DNA from: Tanytarsus gracilentus
Taxonomy: Eukaryota > Arthropoda > Insecta > Diptera > Chironomidae
Length of the DNA: 64,000 nt
Reading direction: 5' to 3'
NCBI GenBank assembly: GCA_038502055.1
Contig: JAXRKN010000019.1
Span: forward strand, 434,001-498,000
A model generated the notes under the pieces. It was not told where the DNA came from. It made no database searches and was given only the letters and a program-made list of their open reading frames with translations. Positions 1 through 11,639 of this stretch are shown piece by piece; position 1 is the first letter of the stretch, and each line of letters starts with the position of its first letter. Position numbers and translations under genes: made by a program.

Positions 1-725
1 CGGCGACAAGTTCAAGTGACAACTTTCACTTCTCAATCGAACGCGTGTTGGAAATAATGAAAAATAAAATTTATTCAAAATTAAGTTTTCGGAGGGCTTG
101 GAACTAATTTTCTAGAAATTTTTTTTTGAAGGATGTTAAGAGATTTTAATTCATAGATTCATAAAAAATTTATTTAAAAAATACACGAGATTATAAAATA
201 TCTAAAAAATTCCCCTTTCATTGTTATTCAACACCCCCAATTGAAGTGTCCTCAAACATTATTAAATCATCAGTTTTTGTCCAAATATCAATAAACAACT
301 TTTTATCTCAAAATTGCCGAAATTAATTTCTTCACTTTTTTTTTCGTATATCTTTAATAGATAGCGGGAAATGACATTCGTTCAACATTTCCGCCATACG
401 AAAACTGCTACACATGTATTTTTCTCCTCTCACTCTTTATTGTGTTTTTTGGTCTGATTAAACTGAGAACAAGTTTTTTATGCATTTTAATCAAAATTTA
501 AGAGAGACTAAAGGAGGCAATTGAAGGTAGTTAGGAATGTCAATGTCAAGTAACCCAAAAAATTTTTTGCAAATCATTAAAAGTGAAGGTTGAAAGAAAT
601 GAGGCTGTTTTTGTTTTTGAGACCTTCAATAGGCTAAAAAAAGGGATGCAAACAATTGATTTTGCTTCAAAAAATTAAAACTTTAAAGAAATATATATTT
701 TTTTGTAATTTCCTTCCCAACTTAC
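1..725. other. Intronic/intergenic AT-rich DNA, no recognised exon
   Basis: This stretch is inferred to be the first intron of the minus-strand gene starting at 732. I looked for a phase-1 acceptor followed by an open frame on the minus strand and found none that stayed open. Nothing else is visible. Confidence 0.3.
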
Positions 726-726
726 C

Positions 727-1045
727 GCACATTTTGATGTCAACCTAATCGATGATATTAAAATACGACACAAAAATTTCTTCAATCAAATGCGAATGAA
801 ATGCGAAAGAAACTCCAGAAACTTTAAATTTTGCCACGTCCTTTTTAAAAATCTTCTTAAGCACAGAAAAATTTCTCTTGTAAATTCTTTCACTTGAACC
901 AATATTTTCCTTAATTGAACGACTTTCGATTTTTAATATCCACGATTTGTAATTAAATTCACTTTTTGAGATTTTTGAGAGAACTGAAGTCACCGATCAC
1001 TGCAAAATGAATGAGCTTTGAGTGCGAAGTGTTGGGAGTTTTATA
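727..1045 (-). promoter_or_regulatory. Core promoter, 5' UTR and first coding bases of a gene leaving the window
   Basis: On the minus strand a TATAAAA box (1045-1039) is followed by a TCATTC initiator whose A is at 1012, the usual spacing for an insect TATA/Inr promoter. From 1012 there is no ATG until CAAAATG at 732-730, a good dipteran start context. After ATG TGC G comes GTAAGT (725 onward), a near-perfect splice donor. I read this as a 280-nt 5' UTR, seven coding bases and intron 1 of a gene whose remaining exons lie left of the window. An open frame at 745-993 inside the UTR begins with GTG, not ATG, and is probably not translated. The product cannot be named. Confidence 0.55.
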
Positions 1046-1883
1046 GACTGCTCGATTTGTGCTTTTGAGAGACCTTTAAGTTGTGAGAAAATTTTGTCTC
1101 TCTTTTGGCTTTGATGTTTTGAGTTTGTTTGATAAGAAATTAAGTGTAAAACAGCTGATTGTCTTAAGCGTTTAATGTTGCGATGTGAATTAAGTTGTAA
1201 TACTTTTTTTATTTTTTAATGACTAGTTTTTGTTTTTTGTAAAATTTTTAAATTATAAAAAAACCGTTGTTTAAAATTTTATTCAAATTTAATTTGAAAA
1301 GTGTTAGTTGAATAATGTCGTTGACACTTTCACGTGTATTAATTCACACTTTGTAGATTTTTTTCAACGTAAGCACTTAAAGTCTTATTAATAATACAGA
1401 TTGCAATTTTTTTATTGTTGTTGACAAAAAATTAATTATTTCCAGCTAATTTCTAATCTTTTAATATATTTTCCAAGAAAATCACTTTTATGACTTGATA
1501 AAGATTACACCCGAAATTTTTATTTAACTTTTACACATTTTATTTTTATTTAACATGTTTTCTCTCCAACGTCGCTCAACTAAAGAAACACTTTGACGCT
1601 CATTACATGCAAAAAATCCACGTACTTTCAAGTATTTCGTAAATTTCTCTAAAATTTAATTTCATTCACATGAAATTCTTTTGTTTATAAAAAATATTTT
1701 TAGTTGTGTGTGAGTGAGAGGAAAAACACGTAAGCATAAGAAATTTTTAGAAAGTCCAATAGATGGAGCGAGGAAGAAGAAGAGGGAAAATTAATTAGAA
1801 ATATGGAAAATAATTTTAATGTTTGAACAATTGTAACATTTAAATAAGGAAATTTAACTAGATATAAAAAAGTAGAAAGACAT
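1046..1883. other. Intergenic, no gene seen
   Basis: AT-rich sequence with no supported exon on either strand. It lies between the divergent promoter at 1.04 kb and the tRNA gene. Confidence 0.4.
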
Positions 1884-1964
1884 GTGGTTGTGTCCGAGTG
1901 GTTAAGGAGATTGACTAGAAATCAATTACGTTCGCGTGCGTAGGTTCGAATCCTATCAACTACG
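1884..1964 (+). tRNA. tRNA-Ser (anticodon AGA)
   Basis: The acceptor stem GTGGTTG (1884-1890) pairs with CAACTAC (1957-1963), with one G-T wobble, followed by discriminator G. The D-arm reads CCGAGTGGTTAAGG. The anticodon loop CTAGAAA gives anticodon AGA (1917-1919). There is a long variable arm typical of serine tRNAs (TACGTTCGCGTGCGTA), and the T-arm carries an intact B box GGTTCGAATCC (1943-1953). There is no intron. CCA is not encoded, as expected in eukaryotes. A T-rich RNA polymerase III terminator follows immediately at 1965-1976. Decodes UCU and, through inosine, UCC/UCA. Confidence 0.97.
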
Positions 1965-2153
1965 TTATTTTTTTTATAACCCTTAAGTTGAATCACCTTT
2001 AGTTGTCTACAACATTTTGTTTTCTGCTTTTACTCGATAAAAATTTCCATAAAATTTGCATTTTAATTTTTTGACGCCGATTTTTGCCAAAAAAAATTCA
2101 ATTAGTTCATTTTTAACAGTTGACCAGTAAAATCATAAAAAAAAACTTTTCTG

Positions 2154-3984
2154 ATGTTTAAATTTTCCAACGATCCTTTTCATCCGTTTCCGACTCGCGA
2201 TGATTACGTTAAAATGTTTACAAAACCTGAAAATCGTCTCTTAAATCTACCAACAATTCCTGAGTTTTTTAAAGATAGAGAAATATTTATTACTGGTATG
2301 TTCGACGAAAAATTTTATAAAAAACTTTAATAAAAAATTTTAAATGTTACTCGACATTATTTCTTGATCTTGTTCAAGGTTTAAAATAATTTAAAACTTA
2401 TTTCTAGGTGCTACGGGTTTTGTTGGCAAAGCTCTCGTCGAAAAACTTCTTCGATCATGTCCCGATCTCAAAACAATCTACATTCTAATGCGCGAAAAAA
2501 AAGGACAATCAATTGAAGAGCGACTCAAAAAAATGATCAACACGCAAGTTTTTGACATTCTCAGAATTAAAAATCCAAAGTTCAGTGCCAATTTAACTCC
2601 AATCACTGGTGATGTGTCACTAATTAATGTTGGAATATCGGAAAGTGACAAAAATTTGATGAAAAATGTTTCCATAATTTTTCACTGTGCTGCGACGGTG
2701 AAGTTCGATGAGCCGCTAATAAATGCAATTTTAATGAACACTCGAGGCACTCATGAAGTTATGAAATTAGCCGAATCACTCAAAAGTCTTAAAGCCCTCA
2801 TTCATGTCTCGACCGCATATAGCAACGCTCACTTGCGAATTGTCGAGGAAAAAATTTATCCACCAATTGCCGATTGGAAGGAAATGATTAAAATTTGCGA
2901 GAAAGTCGACGAAAATAAAATTGAACTTTTGACTCGTCACTCAATTAACTTTATGGTAAATACTTACGTCTTTTCAAAAAATCTCGCTGAACATGTGACT
3001 GAAAGTTACTCGAAGAAAATTCCTTTGGTGTTATATAGGCCGTCAATTATTATGCCTGCGTATTATGAACCTTTTGGCGGTTATGTGAGTTTTTAATCTT
3101 AAATAATTAATTAATTAATTTTTTTAAATTAGTTTGAAAGTTTTAATGGCCCAATGGGAGTTGCAACTGCAGTGTTTGCCGGCATATGCAGATCATTTTA
3201 CGCTGATCCAAATAATTTGTTGGACATCATCCCCGTTGATGTTGTTGTGAAAGGAATGATTATTGCAGCTTGGAAACGTGCTCACGAAAATGAGTAAAAA
3301 AAGTTATTTAATTAAATTCAATTTTACTAATTAAATTTTCACTTAAGGAACATTTTCCCTGTCTACAACTGCACAGCATCAAAAAAAGTGACGTTAAAGA
3401 CAAGTCATATTTTTAACCTCGCTATAACTGGGGTCGGTGAACAATTTCCGATCGGTCAAACTCTTTTTATGGCACCAAATGTTACAATTACTAAAAATAA
3501 AATTTGGCATGGCATTCATGTGATTTTCTATCAAATCATCCCAGCACTAATTGTAGACTTAATTATGAGAGTCAAAGGAAAGAAACAGCTGTGAGTGAAA
3601 AAATTTAAATCGGAGCTCAACCTTGAAAATTTTTTATTTAATTTTTTTAGAATGATGAAAATCCAAAGAAAAATGTTCAAAGCTTCGTCAGTCAGCTATT
3701 TTGGAATTCACGACTGGACATTTGAACATGACAAATTTTTCAATCTAAGTTCATACTTACGACATGAGGACATCAAAAATTTTAACTTTGAGCATTATTT
3801 TACTCTTGATTGCATGCTTTATGTTAAAAAATGTATTTATGGCATGAGAGAATTTTTGTTCAATCTGAAAGAGGAGGATTTGGAAAAAGATCAAAATGTG
3901 GTTAAAAAAATGCGATGGATCATGAAATGTCTCAAGATTTTTGTTTGTTCTTTATTTCTAATTTTGTTTTATCAATCAAGATAG
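2154..3984 (+). CDS. Fatty acyl-CoA reductase (FAR)
   Basis: Five exons: 2154-2295, 2408-3084, 3133-3293, 3348-3590, 3651-3984; 518 aa, the usual length for the family. FARs reduce long-chain acyl-CoA to fatty alcohol with NADPH, for wax esters, cuticular hydrocarbons or pheromones, at peroxisome or ER membranes. The N-terminal Rossmann domain shows TGATGFVG (residues 47-54), the HCAATVKFDE segment and the catalytic YxxxK as YVFSK (about 234-238). The last two exons encode the FAR_C domain and a hydrophobic C-terminal segment (VCSLFLILFY) that probably anchors it. An AATAAA signal follows at about 4017. The start is the first in-frame ATG, about 50 residues before the nucleotide-binding motif, which is normal. 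Insect genomes have many FAR paralogues, so the substrate cannot be assigned. Confidence 0.93.
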
Positions 3985-5037
3985 ATAATTGTTAATTTGG
4001 TTGACTTTAATTGGTGAAATAAAATAATTTTTAATCCTATTTAAATATTTAAATTGTAAGATGAAATTTTAATAATTTGATACCCAAGTTTTCCAAAAAT
4101 TCAATAACGGAAGTCTAAAAATTCAAAAAAAAATTTACTCGATAATATAAAAGTGAACGTGCACAATTGAGAGGGTGAACAGACACAAGTGTTCGATTGT
4201 TATCTGGAGAGGTTCTTACTAACCGCTTTGCATTACCTATTCATGTGAGAAGGTATTAAAATGATAAGATAACAAACACGAGAGAAAATTATATTGCTAG
4301 TGAGTAATGCAAAAAATACGATTGAGATATTTTTAGCGCTAATATTTTTTTTTTTAGCGATATTTTTAGCGATTCATTCTTGGAAGTTTAAGTTGTGGAA
4401 ATTGATAAGAGTAATGATGTAAAAATAGTTGTGGCTTACAAGATTTAAATTGAATGAACTTGGCGTTTTTTAGCATATTGTGCTTTTTTCAAGTCTTGGA
4501 GATTTTTTGATGAATAAAAAATAAAAAATCTGAAATTAAAATTTTAGAAAAATATTTTTGGCTCTTAAAAATTTTTAAAATATTTTTTTTTATGGCAATG
4601 GTGATCCTATCTCACCATCTCAACTGTTAAAACTCCCAAAATAAATTCATTGTCAATTGATTATTGTTCAACATAAAAATTGATAAACCCATTCAATAAT
4701 TTTTATTTGCATTTCACCTAATTGACAACTCATAAATTATATCTCACATTTATCGGTTCACAAATAAAAAACTTTATCATAAACAACAACAAAAGCAGAC
4801 ACATGTAAAAAATTCTCACCTATATTATATACACTTTTTTACCTCATCAACACTAATCAATTTTACGTTCACACATTTTTTTATAAGAGCTCATAATTAT
4901 AAGAAAAACTTTGCGCAAAATCTTCAACACATTTTCAGTCCTCATTATCGCTTCACTCGAGTTGAACGGGGAAAAATTTCACGCAATTTTTCGCTTATCT
5001 CGAGAAAATATTTTAATGGAAATTTAAAAGTTTTAAG
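3985..5037. other. FAR 3' end and RhoGEF upstream region
   Basis: After the FAR polyadenylation signal I see no coding exon. The part nearest 5038 is presumably the RhoGEF 5' UTR; a TCAGTCC initiator-like site lies at about 4936 with TATAAG-like sequence upstream, but spacing is not ideal. Unseen upstream non-coding exons are possible. Confidence 0.3.
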
Positions 5038-7391
5038 ATGAGCAAAAATAAAAAATATCTAGATAAAAGATTGAAGGCGGCACAGTTTGAAGATGTGGTA
5101 ATTAGAGACAGCGGAATTAGCATGGATGACTCATCATCAGATATGACATCAATTAATCGGCAATCCTTCAATGCCATTCCATCGAAGCATGTCTTAAATC
5201 GAGTTAAATGCTTCGAAATGCTCGCAAGTGAAAAAGCTGAATATCACTCGAACCCCAATTGGTGGTTGGATGGCCGAAAAGATCGCAATCGAGTCGAGAT
5301 TAAAATTGATCGTGATGACTTTGAAGAAGTGCCGTCACTCGAACAGCAAACATCTGTCAGCAGTCAATCACCATCTCGTCACAGTTCCGAAAGTGAGACT
5401 CCAACGACAGTTCCAGATGTGCCCGAAATTACCTACGATGACATTGACGAAAATGAGGACAATAATCAGTCGATAAGTGACGACGATGTTGAAGCAATTC
5501 AAGAACCTTTCATACGACAATCGATGAGTCGCATTAGAATAAGTCGGCCTGCGTCGGTCACATCGCAAACTTCAATGTGAGATAAGTTGGTGTGAGGGGT
5601 GTGAACCTTGGTGTTTACAAATTTAAATCATTTTTTAAAAATCCTGTGAACACCCCTTGCTCAATATAAATTTATAGTGCAAAAAAGCCATTCAATATAA
5701 ATTTTTATTATTTTAGCATGTCCACAAAACTCTTCAACATTATTCGCGAGCTACAAGAAAACGAACAAAACTACGTCCGGTCGCTAGGGAACGGCATCAA
5801 AAACTATATGTGTGTGATGGATCAAAATGAATTTGATAATTTTCCTCGAACCCTTCGAGGTCAAAAGTTTCGAGTGTTTGGCAACATTCTCAGTATTTAT
5901 AAATTCCACAGCGATGAATTTTTTCCAAGGCTCGTCGAGTGCGGCGAAGATGTCGAACAAATCGCTGAATTATTCACGAGCTATGTTAACAAAGATTTTT
6001 TTTATGCTTACGTGATTTATGCGATAAATAGAAAAAAATCGGAGCTGCTGTGCCACTATCATAACAGCTTTTGGAAGGTAAAGCTTTAAATTGTTTTAAA
6101 ATTTTAAAAGACGTTATGATTTTTTTTAGGAAGTTCAAAATAAATGCGGCGATCGACTTGGCATCAATAGTTTTCTACTCCAACCCATCCAAAGACTTCC
6201 TCGTTATCAGCTTTTGTTAAATGAAATCATCAAAGACCTCTCTAAAGACTTAGAAAATACCAAACAAGCCATCGCTGCATGCTGTGTGGCTGAGAAAAAC
6301 ATCCAAAGACTACTCGACACTGTGAATGAATCGATGAGCATTAATGACATTAGAAATTGCTTTGATGTGAGCGAAGCGTATTAATTTTATTTAATTAAGT
6401 TATTTTACAATATTAAATTTTCATAGATCGACATTTTTTGTCAAGGAAAATTCAAGATAATGGATCAATTTCAGATCTACGATTGGGAACTTCGAAGACG
6501 ATATAATGGCAAAGTTTTTCTCTTCGAACAGTGCTTGGTTTACACAGAAGAAATTGATCGTGAATATTTAGAGTTCCGTGGATGCTACGAGAGTGAAAAA
6601 CTCGGCATAATCTACAGGGAGGGCAAAAATAAATTTAAACTTTTTGCCAAAAAGAGAGGACACAAAGAAGTTGACTTTTATGGTGATCATAATACAGTCA
6701 TTGAGTGGAAAAATTCAATTACTGGAATGTTAATGGATTTTGTGGCTGCGGGTGAGAAAATTTAATTTTTAATTAAATTTTTTTATAAAAATTTTGCTTT
6801 CATTTTTTAAGAGAAAAAACGTAACGTGTCAAACAGCCAAATCAGAAAGGATTCGACAATTAAGCTCCGAGGAATTCCTGATAGTGTTCGAAGCAGTATT
6901 ATGAGCAATATAAGTAACTTAAGCACGGGAAGTAATGCAAGTTTTAGAAGCAGTGCGAGCAGTGGACGTGAGTAAAAATTTTAATTTTAAAAATATTTAT
7001 AAATTTTTCATTAAAATATTTTTAAAACTATTTTACATAAACCCAAAATTTTCTGCTTATTTTGCTAGTTTAAGAAGAGCAAGTTGAATCACTGGGCTAC
7101 TAAAAATAACTCGACCCTTCTTTATTTCTAACAAATTAATCGCAATGCATTGCAATGTGAACAAAAATCCTTGATGACACTAAAAAAACTCATAATGATT
7201 TTGTATTTTTTTCGTTTGCTTACAACTGCATAGTAATAAAGACAATAACTTTTAATTGCCTGCACACATAAAGCTCCTTAATTTGCATAACGTGATCTCA
7301 TCGAGGTGTATTTAAAATTCTCATTTCATGCTTTATTGCAGGTGGTAGCCTCGAACCGAGACAGTCACAGTTTTCACAGTGGTACGTCTGA
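5038..7391 (+). CDS. Dbl-family Rho guanine-nucleotide exchange factor (DH-PH)
   Basis: Six exons: 5038-5576, 5717-6077, 6130-6366, 6427-6751, 6812-6967, 7342-7391; 555 aa. Predicted to activate Rho-family GTPases at the membrane or cytoskeleton. Residues 1-180 are a Ser/Asp/Glu-rich, probably disordered leader. The DH domain (about 182-370) has the expected conserved helices: IIRELQENEQNYV (CR1), and FLLQPIQRLPRYQLLLNEI (CR3, the most diagnostic DH signature). A PH domain follows (about 380-485: KIMDQFQIYDWELRRRYNGK ... VIEWKNSI). The tail (490-555) is Ser-rich and basic. The last 17 codons sit in a separate exon after a 374-bp intron. It resembles puratrophin/PLEKHG4-type GEFs in domain order, but orthology was not established. 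Longer isoforms from upstream exons are possible. Confidence 0.88.
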
Positions 7392-8370
7392 ATGGCAATT
7401 CCAAGCATCAAAGAAGTATTTTTTCTTATTTAAATGATTGATATTCAAATGCAAGAACAACATGGGTGTGAGTGAAGAATTTCTGGATTTGAGAAGAAGG
7501 AGAATAAAGGTTGAAATATAACTGAAAATAAATTTTGTTGAATTATTTAATTTCTAGTGAACTTATAATAAAAAAAGTTATTGAAATTTAAAACTATTAA
7601 AAAACTGCTCAAAAAAGTTTTTGGTATGGACGAAAGCTGCACTGGTTTGCGTCTGGCCATGGTCGAAAGATACCTGAGAGCTACCTCTTTATTTATACCT
7701 AAACCAAAAACTGTTTAAAATTAGTTTTTTTTATGAATTTTTTATTTATAAATATTAAAACTTCTTCATCACATTTTATGATGTGACAAAAATCAATGTT
7801 GAATCATCATAATTCTCATATTTATTTTTTATCTTCTTTCTCCTTTTGTGAATAACGCAAATGTGTGTCATTATGTCACATTTGTGAAGTAAAACGCCTT
7901 TTTCTATTTTTAATCATCAAAGTCAAGCTTCTGGGTGTGTTTAATGAACTTTTTATTGTTTGTATTATAACATGATAAATTTATGAAGTTGTAAATATTG
8001 TGCAACATGCTGAGCATTTTTTTGAGATGGTTGAAGTGCAATTTGTTACTGGTGAGAAAATGAGTTATGAGAGGAATAAGTGAAGGTTAATCACCAAAAC
8101 AATTAATTAATTTTTGAATGATATTTTTTTGCTTTTGATATCCGATGGAGTAATCACAAAGCACGAGCTTCCGTCAATAACCTGAATTTTGTTCTTATCA
8201 GCTTGTAAAAGTTTTATATTTTTTGCGATAAAAACCATTCAATGAGTTGTGTTAAAAATTTCAGACTTTATTTTTGACCCTGAAGTTTTTCAATTTTTTT
8301 TAAGTTTTAGAAAATATCTTTGTTAACTTAAAATTCAAAATAGCAATTATCAAAAAAATAATAGATAATT
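7392..8370. other. Intergenic; contains one copy of a 64-bp shared block
   Basis: No coding exon supported. The only structured sequence is at 7623-7686, which has a near copy at 30017-30080 (see separate entries). The rest is AT-rich with simple T and A runs. Confidence 0.35.
7623..7686 (+). repeat. 64-bp dispersed block, copy 1
   Basis: By eye about 50-55 of 64 bases match 30017-30080 in the same orientation without gaps. The best-kept part is the core GGTCGAAAGATACCTGAGAG. It is GC-richer than the surroundings. It could be a small ncRNA, a SINE remnant or a fragment of another element; I do not recognise it. Confidence 0.5.
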
Positions 8371-9079
8371 TTAGCCACCCCATGAAACAGTGCTGTAACG
8401 TGGGGTTGTTGTTGTTGGAGGTCTAATTAATAAAAAAAAATAACAAAATTTAATTAATTACTTTATAATACTCACATTGTTGTCGTTCTAAAAATTTAAA
8501 AATATTTTTTGAGGATAATTTTTAAAATTAATTGTCAACTCACGTTGTTGTTGTTGTTGTTGGTTCCATCGTTGTTGTGGTTGATGTTGTTGTAGGTGCA
8601 GCAGTAGTGGTTGTTACTGGGTTGCAAAAAATTGGAGTTTGATTGATTGAATTCGTGCACCATTCAGTTCTTGGACTGTCGAATCTCACACAAGATTGAA
8701 CCATGTAGTCGAAGAGGTGGTCACACGGACAGTTTCCAATAACTGCATTCCACGCATTGTTTGCGAATTGACATTGCCAAAATTGTCTTAGTATTTTAGT
8801 GAAATAATTAGTGAAATTTTTTTGGATAAAATTCTAATTACCTTGCTGTTGTTGCTGGATATCTCAAAGATCTGTTCACAACATTGCAATTCGGTGCCAC
8901 ACATTGCCTCGGCCAAGTTGGATCACCCGTTTGAAATGGTTCAATTTTGTCAACTAATTCATTTCCAAAAATTGAAGTGCACATTGAGATTAAAATTGTT
9001 AAATGAGCTAAAATTTAATTTTTAAATAATCATTTCTGTAAAAAATTTAATGATTAAACTTTTTACCAAATGTTCTCAT
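8371..9079 (-). CDS. Small secreted chitin-binding-like (peritrophin-type) protein, paralogue 1
   Basis: Five exons on the minus strand: 9067-9079, 8842-9007, 8544-8786, 8476-8487, 8371-8422; 161 aa. Exon 1 holds only ATG AGA ACA TTT G; the signal peptide (MRTFAHLTILISMCTSIFG) is completed by exon 2. The mature part has one Cys-rich domain with CVAPNC, RQFWQCQF, NCPCDHLFDY and a final WC, resembling the chitin-binding type 2 (CBM14) core although the first cysteines are spaced differently. A Thr-rich tail follows, suggesting O-glycosylation, ending RYSTVSWGG. Exon 4 is a 12-nt microexon of Thr codons. Probably a peritrophic-matrix or cuticle component. Same domain and exon pattern as the gene at 9328-10156. 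Confidence 0.82.
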
Positions 9080-9327
9080 TTTCAAGTTTGTATTTTTTCC
9101 ACTCTACTACTTGACTTGAAATTCAGCAAAAGACTTTTAAATTTTATTGAATTGTCAAACAATTTATAGAAGCTTTTATCATCGCAAATTTTTATCATCG
9201 TGTAATGAGAAATGTTCTACAAAATCTTCAAGTGAAAATCAATTGCGGAAGAAAAAAATTGAAGAAAATTTTTTACATTTTAAGAAATTTTTTATTTTTA
9301 AAATTTGTGAAAAATAAAAAGTTTATT

Positions 9328-10156
9328 TTAGGACCATGTAACTGTTGTGTAACGACCAGTTGTTGTCGTATCTCCTGGCGGAGCTCCTGTTGGAGTTGTT
9401 GGAGTTCCACCTGTTTAAAATTAAATTATCTTTTATTGAATGAGTGACTAAATATCATAAAACTACCTGGTGGTGACCAAATTGTTGTTCCTGCTGAAAG
9501 TGTTGTTGGCACGGGTCTAAATAATAAATTTGTTGCATTTGAAAAATTAAATTCAACGGAATTGTTGTTGTTGTACTTAAATTCTAATTACTCACGTTGT
9601 AGTTTCGGGTACCATTGTAGTTGTTGTTGTCGATGTTGTTTCTAATGGAGTTGTTGGCAAACCAGTGGTTGTGGTGGTCGCTGGTCCTGGGGTGCCACAC
9701 GAAATTGGATTTGAATCGATTGAATTTGTGCACCATTCAATTCTTACTCCATCAAATCTCACACATCCTTGAACCATGTAATCAAAGAGTTGATCACACG
9801 GACAGTTCACAATCATCGCATTCCAAATGTTGTTAATAAATTGACACTGAAAAAATTGTCTGAAATATTTCTAAATTTATTTCACTCTTAAGTAAATCAT
9901 AAAAAAATAACCTCGCAATCGTGCTAGGATATCTTAAAGACCTGTTTACAACATTGCAATTTGGCGCTGCACATTGACGTGGCCAAGACGGATCAGCCGT
10001 TGAAAATTGGAACAATTTGTCGTTTAATAAATCAAACGAAATTTCATCTATATTTGCGTTTATTCTAACGCAAAGAAAAACCAAAAATACTAAGAAAAAA
10101 TAGTGAAATTTGTTGTCGTCAAATTTTGTTTTATAAATACCCAATTTTGCCACCAT
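9328..10156 (-). CDS. Small secreted chitin-binding-like (peritrophin-type) protein, paralogue 2
   Basis: Preferred model: exons 10141-10156, 9912-10089, 9596-9859, 9467-9516, 9328-9410; 196 aa. A 51-nt intron (10090-10140, GTATTT...TTTCTTAG) is proposed inside the signal peptide because paralogues at 9079 and 11626 have a phase-1 intron there. It is a multiple of three and open, so retention would still give a 213-aa protein. Spliced, the N-terminus is MVAKLVFLVFLCVRINA, a clean signal peptide. The mature domain has CAAPNC, RQFFQCQF, NCPCDQLFDY and WC, then a long Thr/Pro linker ending RYTTVTWS. Extracellular; chitin binding is inferred from the CBM14-like pattern. Confidence 0.82.
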
Positions 10157-10510
10157 CGAAAATAATTTTCAACCTAAAAGTCGCTAAAATTTTTTGCAAC
10201 TAGATTTCGAAGAATTGTTCTTCAATTTATAGATGTTTTTATCACATCATTTTTTTTTATCATGTTGTTAAAATGTTTTGCTTTGCTTTTATTGATATCT
10301 ATCATGCAAACAAGGGTAATGGATAAAAAAGTTCACAAATTTATTTAAAAGTATTTTTTTAATATTTTTTAATATTGCAGCATATTTTATGAATACTGCA
10401 ATAATTTTACAATATTCAAAAAATGTCTTGCACTAATATTTTTAAGTAATGTTCCCTTTAATTTTTATAAAAACATTTTAATTGTTTTATATAAAAATTT
10501 CATTCACCTC

Positions 10511-10850
10511 TTAGCACAGGAAAGAATCAATGCAAGAATTATCGAGAGTGTCACTGCGGCACCATGGAACAAAAAAGTTTGTGTCTGGATTGAGACACTT
10601 CTGATCTTCAAATTTGAAGAGTGCACTACATTAATAATTGTAGAGTTTAGCAATCCAAACTTGATTCTCAAAAACACATTGATAAAATTGTCTCAAACAA
10701 GGGCCAGGAAAAAGGAAAAATTTTAAGAACTGAAAAAAAAATTTAAAATTTAATTTGGTTAAATATTTTTTAGACGTTATGTTAATACCCAATTCAATTT
10801 AAAACATTTCAAGTTTCGCTTTTCCTGAACTCACTAAAAAAATATTAATT
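10511..10850 (-). pseudogene. Decayed copy of the adjacent chitin-binding-like gene
   Basis: The minus strand still encodes most of the domain of the gene at 11145-11626 (FPGPCLRQFYQCVFEN, then FEDQKCLNPDTNFFVPWC), but the conserved Cys-Gln between them is changed to Tyr-stop (TAT TAA in place of TGT CAA). The region matching the first exon has lost its ATG. Part of the N-terminal half is missing. Flanking non-coding DNA at 10850-11060 also matches 11640-11830, so this is one unit of a tandem duplication that later decayed. Breaks are described only; the original is intact next door. Confidence 0.75.
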
Positions 10851-11144
10851 TTGTTCACTTTACGTTGAAAATCAAAAACGAAGTGAATAAAAATACTTTT
10901 AATATTTCTTTATATCTTTGGCAAAAATCTTATCAGTCGGAAATCTTAAAAGATCGAAATTGTTTGCAAAAAGATTGCGATAAATTTTTAATCTTCTGTT
11001 TTTAAGAAATTTTGTCGTCATAAATCGAATCACTGATTGATTTTCGAGCATTTTTCTAAAAATTAATGTCAAATTCATTTTTATTTCGAATAATTTCTGA
11101 AATATTTCAAGAAATAAAAAATTTACATAAAAATTCAATTTTAT

Positions 11145-11626
11145 TTATGTACACGGCAATGGATCAATGCAAGAATTGTCGAGAGTGTCACTGCGACACC
11201 ATGGAACGAAAAAGTCGGTGTCTGGATTGAGACACTTCTGATCTTCATATTTAAAAAGTGTGCTGCATTGACAGTTAAAAAGCTTTGCAACCCAAACGTC
11301 GTTTTCAAAAACGCATTGATAAAATTGCCTCAAACATGGGCCAGGAAAACGGAAAAATTTTAAGGCCGAGTTTGTACAATCAGGTGCTTCACAAGTTCTT
11401 GGGTGGTCTCTCGGCCATTCGTTGATTGATGGTTGGGCAAAAGCTCCGAGTGTTAAAAGTAAAACAGCTGAAAATTTAAAATTAGAAAATTTTTTTTTCA
11501 AGGGTGGAAAACTATTTAAATTAAACATTGCAAAATGCTTTTGAATATATTTAACCATAATGCAAAGTAACCATTTTAAATATTCTATTAAAATGACTTT
11601 TATAACTCACCAAAAATAATTTTCAT
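11145..11626 (-). CDS. Small secreted chitin-binding-like protein, paralogue 3
   Basis: Two exons, 11611-11626 and 11145-11467; 112 aa. Exon 1 is ATG AAA ATT ATT TTT G, then an intron, giving signal peptide MKIIFAVLLLTLGAFA. A longer open frame beginning at 11558 reads through the intron and lacks a proper start, so I reject it. The mature protein is a single Cys-rich domain: CEAPDC, LRQFYQCVFEN, NCQC, KCLNPD, WC, and two further cysteines near the C-terminus (SCIDPLPC). Unlike paralogues 1 and 2 it has no Thr-rich tail. It lies in tandem with them and with the pseudogene at 10.5 kb. Confidence 0.82.
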
Positions 11627-11639
11627 TTTTTCCCTTCTT

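Noticed and set aside
745..993. 82-codon minus-strand frame
   Set aside because: Starts with GTG and lies in the inferred 5' UTR ahead of the true ATG at 732.
7623..7686. Reading the 64-bp shared block as protein (GLRL..VERYLRA in both copies)
   Set aside because: Differences between copies change amino acids as often as expected by chance and flanks show no exon structure, so I do not call it coding.
9205..9447. Cys/Ser-rich plus-strand frame
   Set aside because: Antisense to the last exons of the chitin-binding-like gene; the Cys codons are complements of Thr/Pro repeats.
10899..11138. 79-codon minus-strand frame
   Set aside because: Lies in non-coding flank of the tandem duplication, is AT-driven, and its counterpart near 11.7 kb is not open.
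11468..11558. Upstream extension of the chitin-binding-like gene (MVKYIQKHFAM...)
   Set aside because: It reads through an intron; the conserved exon 1 with signal peptide is at 11611-11626.
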